A DNA stretch of 10,504 nucleotides. Origin: an uncultured Blautia sp. GTDB taxonomy: Bacteria; Bacillota; Clostridia; Lachnospirales; Lachnospiraceae. The notes under the pieces were generated by a model. That model did no database searches and was not told where the DNA came from. It saw only the letters and a list, made by a program, of their open reading frames with translations. A program made the position numbers and the translations under genes. Position 1 is the first letter of the stretch; every line of letters begins with the position of its first letter. Location: the NCBI GenBank assembly GCA_934409175.1, contig CAKRVX010000073.1:1-10504 (forward strand). Direction: 5' to 3'. Of this stretch, positions 5,328 to 10,504 are shown piece by piece.

Positions 5328-7967
5328 TTATTTCGCCTCATACCAGTTATTTCCCTGATGCATATCTACTTCCAGCTCCACAGAAAGCTGTGCTGCACCT
5401 TTCATCTCTTCCTTCAGAATATGGGAAACCTCTTCGATTTCTTCTTTATATGTTTCAATCAGAAGCTCATCGTGAACCTGAAGCACCAGACGGGATTTCA
5501 ATCCTTCTTCTTTCAGGCGTCTGTATACACGGTTCATGGCAATCTTAATAATATCCGCAGCTGTTCCCTGAATAGGAGAATTCATGGCTACACGTTCACC
5601 GAAAGAGCGCTGCATGAAATTGCTGGATTTCAGCTCCGGCACAGGTCTGCGTCTGCCAAACATGGTAGACACATACCCCTTTTCTTTTCCCTGTTCTACC
5701 AGCCTGTCCAAAAATCCCTTGATCTTCGGATAAGTTTGAAAATATTTTTCAATATAATCTGCCGCTTCTTTCCGGGTAATGCTCAGATCCTGGCTCAGTC
5801 CGAAAGAACTGATTCCATACACGATCCCGAAGTTTACTGCCTTTGCATTCCGTCTCTGCAGAGAAGTTACCTCGTCAAATGGAACATGGAACACCTGGGA
5901 TGCCGTCAGCCTGTGAATATCCTGTGCCTCCCTGTATGCCTGAATCAGTTTCTCATCCCCTGACATATGTGCCAGTACACGAAGTTCAATCTGAGAATAA
6001 TCCGCATCCAGAAACACATACCCATCTTCCGGGACAAATACTTTACGGATCAGTCGTCCCAGTTCCATTCTTACCGGTATATTCTGAAGGTTAGGCTCTG
6101 TACTGCTGATTCTTCCTGTAGCTGTAATTGTCTGATTAAAAGTAGAATGAATCCTTCCATCTTCTGCGATCACATTCGCCAGACCATCTGCATAAGTAGA
6201 TTTCAGCTTGGCAAGCTGCCGATATTCCAGAATATCCCTGATGATCGGGTACTCCGGTGCCAGTTTTTCCAGAATATCCGCTGCCGTGGAATACCCTGTC
6301 TTGGTCTTCTTTCCGCCTTTTATTCCCATTTTTTCAAACAGGATCACGCCCATTTGCTTCGGAGAATTAATATTGAACTCTTCTCCTGCCTGCTGCCAGA
6401 TCAGTTTCTCCAGTTCAGAAATGCGGATATTCAGCTTCTCACCATAACTTTTCAACTCTTCTCCCTTTACGCGGATTCCGCATTTTTCCATAGAATCCAA
6501 TGTGAAAATAAGAGGAATCTCAATCTGAGTATATACGTTCCACATATCTGCATTTTTTAATGCTTCACACATTGGTCCGCTGCATGCCAGCGCAGTATAT
6601 GCCTTGTAGCAGGCAGCTGCCGGCAGCCCTTCTGCTCCTTCCTGCCATGCCTTCTCCCAGGTCATTTTCCCCAGAAGCTCTTCTCTTGAAGGCAGAAGCT
6701 GTCCGTCCAGATATTCTTTTGCCATATCCTCATAAGTGTAAGAAGATTTCAGTGGATTTAACAGGTATGCTGCCACCCCCGCATCAAATATCTCTGCACA
6801 ATCCTGCACAGTTACATATTTAAGGATTCCCTTGATGTCCAGTGCACAGACTTTTGTTTTCTGGAAAAGCTCTTCTGTTTTTTTGCAAAGATATGCCTGA
6901 GTGATGAGGCCTTCCACAGGAATATAATAGACCTCTTCCCTGCTTAATGCCAGACCTGCTCCGAAAACCTGTCCATTCTCTGCAATCAGAGAAACCCCCA
7001 CACAATCCTGTGTTCCGGCTTTCTGAAATAAAGTCTCGCATCCGGACAGATCTACACAGGTAAAAAATTCCTGAATCCGCTGTTCTTCCTGCACTGCTTC
7101 TATGTCAAAACGCGACAGAAGATTTTTAAATTCCAGTTGTCTGCACAGAACAAGAGCTTCCTTTGTATAAAGATTTTTAAGTTCCGCCTGCTCATAAGAA
7201 AACTTCACAGGACTGTCTGTATTAATCGTTGCCAGAGTTTTACTCAGCTGTGCCATATCGTAGTGTTCCCGCAGAGATTCTTTCGCTCTGTTTGGTTTGA
7301 TCTCCTCCAGATGATCATGAGCGTTCTCGATGGTTCCAAACTGTCCTATGATCTTTGTAGCAGTTTTCTCTCCTACCCCCGGAATTCCCGGAATATTGTC
7401 AGAACTGTCCCCCATCAGAGCCTTCAGATCTATGATCTGCAGCGGAGTCACCTGATATTTTTCAATAACCTGCTCTGTATGGAAGTCTTCGATTGTTGTC
7501 TTTCCTCGCACAGTTCTTGGAAGACGGATCATGACTTTTTCTGTGGCAAGCTGCAACAGGTCTCTGTCTCCCGAAAGAATGGTTACATCCATTCCTTTCG
7601 CTTCACTTCTTCTGGCCAGAGTTCCCAAAATGTCATCTGCCTCATATCCCTCCAATGTAACGATATTTACGTTCATGGCATGCAGCATTTCCTTTATCAG
7701 CGGCACCTGCTGTCTGAGTTCTTCCGGCATGGGCTTACGTGTGCCCTTGTATGCATCATAAATCTTATGTCTGAATGTAGGCACATGAAGATCAAATGCT
7801 ACTGTCAGATACTGTGGTTTCTCCTCCTCCAGAATCCGGAAAAGGATATTTAGGAATCCATAGACAGCTCCTGTATGCTTTCCTTCTGAATTGGTCAGAT
7901 CCGGCAGCCCGTAAAACGCTCTGTTCAGTATGCTGTGTCCGTCGATCAGTAATAATTTTTCACTCAT
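5328..7967 (-). CDS. polA: DNA polymerase I
   Basis: An 879-residue family A polymerase for Okazaki-fragment maturation and repair synthesis. Residues 1-290 are the 5' nuclease: D9 (LLIDGH), D59, EADD (109-112), SGDRD (132-136), GDSSDN (186-191) and the helix-hairpin-helix GIPGVGEKT. Residues about 300-470 have the 3'-5' exonuclease fold but lack the DEDD acids: the DTE site reads VDLS (305-308), the KYD aspartate position is K379, and the last aspartate is missing. The polymerase domain (about 475-879) has motif A DYSQIELR (D656), motif B RRNAKAVNFGIVYG (K709, F713, Y717) and motif C VHDE (D833). Proofreading is therefore predicted absent, as in Bacillus and Thermus PolA. GGAGG lies 5 bases before the ATG. 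It is preceded by a small zinc-finger membrane protein and followed at once by coaE; mutM, which sits between them in Bacillus, is missing here. Confidence 0.98.
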   Translation of the reverse strand: MSEKLLLIDGHSILNRAFYGLPDLTNSEGKHTGAVYGFLNILFRILEEEKPQYLTVAFDLHVPTFRHKIYDAYKGTRKPMPEELRQQVPLIKEMLHAMNVNIVTLEGYEADDILGTLARRSEAKGMDVTILSGDRDLLQLATEKVMIRLPRTVRGKTTIEDFHTEQVIEKYQVTPLQIIDLKALMGDSSDNIPGIPGVGEKTATKIIGQFGTIENAHDHLEEIKPNRAKESLREHYDMAQLSKTLATINTDSPVKFSYEQAELKNLYTKEALVLCRQLEFKNLLSRFDIEAVQEEQRIQEFFTCVDLSGCETLFQKAGTQDCVGVSLIAENGQVFGAGLALSREEVYYIPVEGLITQAYLCKKTEELFQKTKVCALDIKGILKYVTVQDCAEIFDAGVAAYLLNPLKSSYTYEDMAKEYLDGQLLPSREELLGKMTWEKAWQEGAEGLPAAACYKAYTALACSGPMCEALKNADMWNVYTQIEIPLIFTLDSMEKCGIRVKGEELKSYGEKLNIRISELEKLIWQQAGEEFNINSPKQMGVILFEKMGIKGGKKTKTGYSTAADILEKLAPEYPIIRDILEYRQLAKLKSTYADGLANVIAEDGRIHSTFNQTITATGRISSTEPNLQNIPVRMELGRLIRKVFVPEDGYVFLDADYSQIELRVLAHMSGDEKLIQAYREAQDIHRLTASQVFHVPFDEVTSLQRRNAKAVNFGIVYGISSFGLSQDLSITRKEAADYIEKYFQTYPKIKGFLDRLVEQGKEKGYVSTMFGRRRPVPELKSSNFMQRSFGERVAMNSPIQGTAADIIKIAMNRVYRRLKEEGLKSRLVLQVHDELLIETYKEEIEEVSHILKEEMKGAAQLSVELEVDMHQGNNWYEAK

Positions 7968-7988
7968 AATATCCTCCAGTATCTTTTC

Positions 7989-8017
7989 ATTTTACAGTTC
8001 TTATTCTTTTTCTGCAA
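7989..8017 (-). promoter_or_regulatory. Possible weak internal promoter ahead of polA
   Basis: On the minus strand TTGCAG (8017-8012), a 17-base spacer and TAAAAT (7994-7989) lie in the 75-base gap before polA. The -35 matches only three consensus bases, and the 5' leader would be about 15 bases, just holding the ribosome site. It could give polA independent expression, but the evidence is thin. Confidence 0.25.
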
Positions 8018-8042
8018 AATCTGTCATATTTCACAGAATTTC

Positions 8043-8390
8043 TTATAAAACACGCACTGTCTGCATCATTACATAAACCAGGAAAGCTGCCAGTGCTATG
8101 ATCAAAGAACATATCAAAGCTCCTGCACAGAACCGGTACAGTTTTTTCTTACGGATATATCTTCTTGACCTCCTGATATCCTGTTCCAGAAGATCTTTGA
8201 AATCCAGAACTGAACCACTGCTGTTCTCATCCAGCTGCTGCATTGCTTCATGAACAATAAAATAAGTCTCCAGTTCATCATAACATGAGGGACAATTCTG
8301 AATATGATCCAGAAAATCTTCCATCTCATCTATCGGAAGATCGTGACTGATATATCTGTTCACCATTCCCTCTGCAGTACGGCAATTCAT
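8043..8390 (-). CDS. Small membrane protein with anti-sigma-type zinc finger (zf-HC2-like)
   Basis: A 115-residue protein with an N-terminal cytoplasmic part and one C-terminal membrane segment (about residues 88-108, after the basic RRSRRYIRKKK). C3 and H29-x3-C33-x2-C36 (in HIQNCPSC) form the zinc-binding signature of ZAS/zf-HC2 anti-sigma factors, which hold ECF sigma factors at the membrane. Only about seven residues follow the membrane segment, so there is no outer sensor domain. No ECF sigma gene lies next to it in the window, which is unusual because anti-sigma and sigma are normally adjacent. It is the first gene after the promoter at 8446-8474 and precedes polA by 75 bases. The start is supported by AAGGG at 8396-8400. 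It may be a true anti-sigma factor acting on a distant sigma, or a zinc-finger protein with another role. Confidence 0.8.
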   Translation of the reverse strand: MNCRTAEGMVNRYISHDLPIDEMEDFLDHIQNCPSCYDELETYFIVHEAMQQLDENSSGSVLDFKDLLEQDIRRSRRYIRKKKLYRFCAGALICSLIIALAAFLVYVMMQTVRVL

Positions 8391-8402
8391 ATCATCCCTT
8401 CT

Positions 8403-8451
8403 TTCCCATTATATATCTTTCTTTTTCCACACTTTCAATGTTCCCATTATA
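8403..8451 (-). repeat. Direct repeat of TATAATGGGAA in the promoter region
   Basis: TATAATGGGAA occurs at 8451-8441 and again at 8413-8403, offset by 38 bases. The first copy contains the -10 of the well-spaced promoter. The second could act as another -10, with TTGAAA upstream at 17-19 bases, but its transcript would start almost at the ribosome site. Confidence 0.5.
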
Positions 8452-8474
8452 ACCGAAGAATAATTATTTTACAA
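8446..8474 (-). promoter_or_regulatory. Promoter of the zinc-finger/polA/coaE cluster
   Basis: On the minus strand -35 TTGTAA (8474-8469), a 17-base spacer and a perfect -10 TATAAT (8451-8446) give a start near 8439, about 50 bases before the first start codon. It lies just past the ftsH terminator, so it most likely drives the whole cluster down to the terminator at 2142-2171. Confidence 0.8.
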
Positions 8475-8479
8475 CATGC

Positions 8480-8512
8480 AAAAGCAGCAGGGGCTACTCC
8501 CCTGCTGCTTTT
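8480..8512 (-). terminator. ftsH intrinsic terminator
   Basis: A perfect 14-bp stem (8480-8493 with 8499-8512) built on AAAAGCAGCAGGGG closes a 5-base loop. It lies about 45 bases after the ftsH stop. The U-tract is the four U of the 3' arm followed by GCAUG, weaker than usual, but the stem is very stable. It separates ftsH from the next promoter. Confidence 0.88.
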
Positions 8513-8515
8513 ATT

Positions 8516-8536
8516 GCTGTTCACTTCGCTCACAGC
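8516..8536 (-). other. Small hairpin downstream of ftsH
   Basis: GCUGU (8536-8532) pairs with ACAGC (8520-8516) around GAGCGAAGUGA. The loop could form two sheared G-A pairs and an inner GC/GU step closing GAA. It lies between the ftsH stop and the terminator. Function unknown; it may be an RNA-end stability element. Confidence 0.35.
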
Positions 8537-8557
8537 TGTACATCATCTTATTAATCC

Positions 8558-10432
8558 TTATTCCTCTGTCACAGCCTGCTTCTCTGTATTTACAGTCGGA
8601 AGAGGTGCATTCAGAATCTTCATGAATTCTTCTCCTGTGATTGTCTCATGCTCATAGAGATATTTGGCAAGCTCGTGAAGCTTTCCAATATTATCCTGAA
8701 GAATTTTCAGTGCTTTCTGGTGTTCGCTCTTTACAAGTTCCACTACTTTCTTATCCAGAAGAGTCTGTGTCTCAAAAGAACAGCTTAAACTGGAATCTCC
8801 ACCCAGATACTGATTAGTCACATTCTCCATGGCAACCATATCAAAGTCTTCACTCATACCATATCTGGTAATCATGGCTCTGGCAAGCTTGGTCGCCTGT
8901 TCGATGTCATTGGACGCACCTGTAGTAATAGAATGGAAAATCAGTTCCTCTGCTGCACGACCACCTGTAAACGTAGCAATCTTATTCTGCAGTTCATCTT
9001 TTGTCATAAGGTAATGATCCCCGTCATCTACCTGCATGGTATATCCCAGTGCACCTGAAGTACGTGGGATAATGGTGATCTTATGAACAGGCGCTGACTC
9101 TGTCTGCTTGGCAGCAACCAGGGCATGACCAATTTCATGGTAGGCTACGATCAGCTTCTCCTTATTGGAAAGAACACGGTTTTTCTTCTGATATCCTGCA
9201 ATAACAACTTCAATACTCTCTTCAAAGTCAGCCTGTGTGGCAAATTTTCTGCCGTCACGTACTGCACGAAGTGCCGCTTCATTTACAATATTGGCAAGTT
9301 CTGCACCTGAAGCACCAGCCGCAGCCTTTGCGATATCATCAAATCTTACAGAATCTGCAATCTTGATCTTCTTCGCATGAACCTTCAGGATTTCTTCACG
9401 TCCTTTCAGATCCGGAAGTTCAACAGGAATACGTCTGTCAAAACGTCCCGGACGAAGCAATGCCGGGTCCAGAGAATCCGGTCTGTTGGTAGCGGCCAGA
9501 ATCACCACACCCTTGGATCCATCGAAACCATCCATCTCTGTGAGCAGCTGATTCAGTGTCTGCTCACGTTCATCATTGCCGCCGGAGAATCCGGCTCCAT
9601 CACGCTTCTTACCGATCGTATCAATCTCATCGATAAATACGATACATGGTGCTTTTTCATTGGCCTGTTTAAACAGATCTCGTACTTTGGCAGCACCCAT
9701 ACCAACAAACATCTCCACAAATTCAGAACCGGAGATGGAAAAGAAAGGTACCTCGGCCTCACCTGCTACTGCCTTTGCCAGAAGAGTTTTACCTGTACCC
9801 GGGGGGCCTACAAGGAGCGCACCTTTCGGCATGGAAGCACCAATCTCTCTATACTTCTGCGGATTATGAAGATAATCTACAATTTCTTTCAGCAGATCCT
9901 TGGCTTCATCTTCACCAGCCACATCTGAAAATTTAATTCCTGTGGATGATTTTACATATACCTTGGCATTACTTTTACCAAAGGACATCGCTCCTCCAGG
10001 ACCACCGCCCATGGAACTCATCATCTTCTTGCTCAGCCAGCGGCCAAGAAGAACAAAGATTACGATCGGAAGCACATAACCAGCAAGAAGACTTACCCAG
10101 ATTGATGTCTGCTGCGGTGCTGACGCACCAAATTTCACGCCTGCATCATGCAGACGGTCAACCAGATCCGGATCGTTCATCTTTACTGTTCTGCAATAAA
10201 GTTCTTTCCCATTACTTTCTGCTACATAATAGATATAATCCTCTTGAATCTCTACTGTTTTTACATAATTTTTCTCTACTCCTGTCAGAAATGTACTGTA
10301 GTCTGTTGTCTGAACTTTTCTTCCTTCAAGAGCAGGAAGAAGAAGTACATTCAGAAGGATGATGATAACTGCTACGATGATATAATATACGTAAAGCGGT
10401 TTTCTGCCGGGCTTTTTATTATCAAGGTTCAT
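8558..10432 (-). CDS. ftsH: ATP-dependent zinc metalloprotease FtsH
   Basis: A 624-residue membrane-anchored AAA+ protease that degrades misfolded membrane and short-lived regulatory proteins as a hexamer. Numbered from the chosen start: membrane segment 1 at about 13-35, an outside domain at 36-110, membrane segment 2 at about 112-133, a glycine-rich linker ([12 protein letters not shown]), then the AAA+ module with Walker A GPPGTGKT (209-216), pore loop MFVGMG (F242), Walker [10 protein letters not shown] (263-271) and the second region of homology ATNRP...RPGRFDR (314-333). The protease domain has HEIGH (H432, E433, H436), with D509 in TGASNDIEQ as the third zinc ligand. HEIGH replaces the more common HEAGH; the HExxH core is intact. 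A start at 10447 would add MEELL but has no ribosome site; GGAGG at 10441-10445 sits 8 bases before 10432. It is a single-gene unit with its own promoter and terminator. Confidence 0.97.
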   Translation of the reverse strand: MNLDNKKPGRKPLYVYYIIVAVIIILLNVLLLPALEGRKVQTTDYSTFLTGVEKNYVKTVEIQEDYIYYVAESNGKELYCRTVKMNDPDLVDRLHDAGVKFGASAPQQTSIWVSLLAGYVLPIVIFVLLGRWLSKKMMSSMGGGPGGAMSFGKSNAKVYVKSSTGIKFSDVAGEDEAKDLLKEIVDYLHNPQKYREIGASMPKGALLVGPPGTGKTLLAKAVAGEAEVPFFSISGSEFVEMFVGMGAAKVRDLFKQANEKAPCIVFIDEIDTIGKKRDGAGFSGGNDEREQTLNQLLTEMDGFDGSKGVVILAATNRPDSLDPALLRPGRFDRRIPVELPDLKGREEILKVHAKKIKIADSVRFDDIAKAAAGASGAELANIVNEAALRAVRDGRKFATQADFEESIEVVIAGYQKKNRVLSNKEKLIVAYHEIGHALVAAKQTESAPVHKITIIPRTSGALGYTMQVDDGDHYLMTKDELQNKIATFTGGRAAEELIFHSITTGASNDIEQATKLARAMITRYGMSEDFDMVAMENVTNQYLGGDSSLSCSFETQTLLDKKVVELVKSEHQKALKILQDNIGKLHELAKYLYEHETITGEEFMKILNAPLPTVNTEKQAVTEE

Positions 10433-10440
10433 CAGCAATT

Positions 10441-10445
10441 CCTCC
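10441..10445 (-). promoter_or_regulatory. Ribosome binding site deciding the ftsH start
   Basis: GGAGG at 10445-10441 is 8 bases before ATG 10432. It overlaps codons 1-3 of the upstream in-frame ATG at 10447, which itself has only an AACAACAACGA stretch before it. The later start is therefore preferred. Confidence 0.8.
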
Positions 10446-10465
10446 ATTCGTTGTTGTTAGAATGT

Positions 10466-10494
10466 ACCATAACACTAATCTGCCTGTTTTTCAA
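10466..10494 (-). promoter_or_regulatory. ftsH promoter
   Basis: On the minus strand -35 TTGAAA (10494-10489), a 17-base spacer and -10 TATGGT (10471-10466) preceded by TGT (extended -10). The start would be near 10459, giving a leader of about 27 bases to the chosen ATG. No CIRCE-type inverted repeat is seen in the 57 bases available. Confidence 0.65.
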
Positions 10495-10504
10495 GAATAG
10501 GCTT

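Noticed and set aside
5217..5963. 248-codon plus-strand reading frame across coaE/polA
   Set aside because: Antisense to two strongly supported genes; composition (F, H, Q, R, C rich) is typical of a shadow frame.
7137..7853. 238-codon plus-strand reading frame inside polA
   Set aside because: Shadow of the PolA 5' nuclease region, with no recognisable domain.

Overview
The window looks like ordinary chromosome of a low- to mid-GC Gram-positive anaerobe, most likely a Lachnospiraceae-type Clostridium relative. The grounds are strong AGGAGG-like ribosome sites, a T-box leader, a UPF0237/UPF0210 gene pair, Firmicute-style PolA without proofreading residues, and FtsH. The family assignment is inferred from protein style and gene content; no species can be named from the sequence alone.

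Layout, left to right. Positions 1-278 (minus) hold the N-terminal part of a secreted ABC-transporter substrate-binding protein. Its leader (about 279-789) is a T-box riboswitch with a clear promoter, a Stem I specifier loop reading UGG (tryptophan), an antiterminator and a competing terminator. The gene is therefore probably the first of a tryptophan-uptake operon. Divergent from it, 1030-2121 (plus) encodes a PLP-dependent aminotransferase of the CobD/HisC type, the only plus-strand gene. A strong two-way hairpin terminator at 2142-2171 separates it from the long minus-strand cluster.

The minus-strand cluster, read from right to left, is: a small membrane protein with an anti-sigma-type zinc-binding motif (8390-8043), DNA polymerase I (7967-5328), dephospho-CoA kinase (5327-4728), a YycJ/WalJ-type metallo-beta-lactamase-fold protein (4741-3947), a 90-residue ACT-domain protein (3930-3658) and its usual partner UPF0210/DUF711 (3543-2179). 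A near-consensus promoter at 8446-8474 precedes it. The genes abut or overlap as far as the ACT gene, which points to one transcript. Only the last gap (114 bp) is large, and it contains a small hairpin.

Upstream of this cluster is ftsH (10432-8558, minus), with its own promoter at 10466-10494 and its own hairpin terminator at 8480-8512.

No mobile element, CRISPR array, tRNA, rRNA or phage gene was seen. The parts most worth a second look are the tryptophan T-box with a non-lipoprotein binding protein, the UPF0210/UPF0237 pair of unknown function, the orphan anti-sigma-like protein fused transcriptionally to polA, and the pairing of a putative exonuclease (YycJ) with polA. No plainly new multi-gene system was found.
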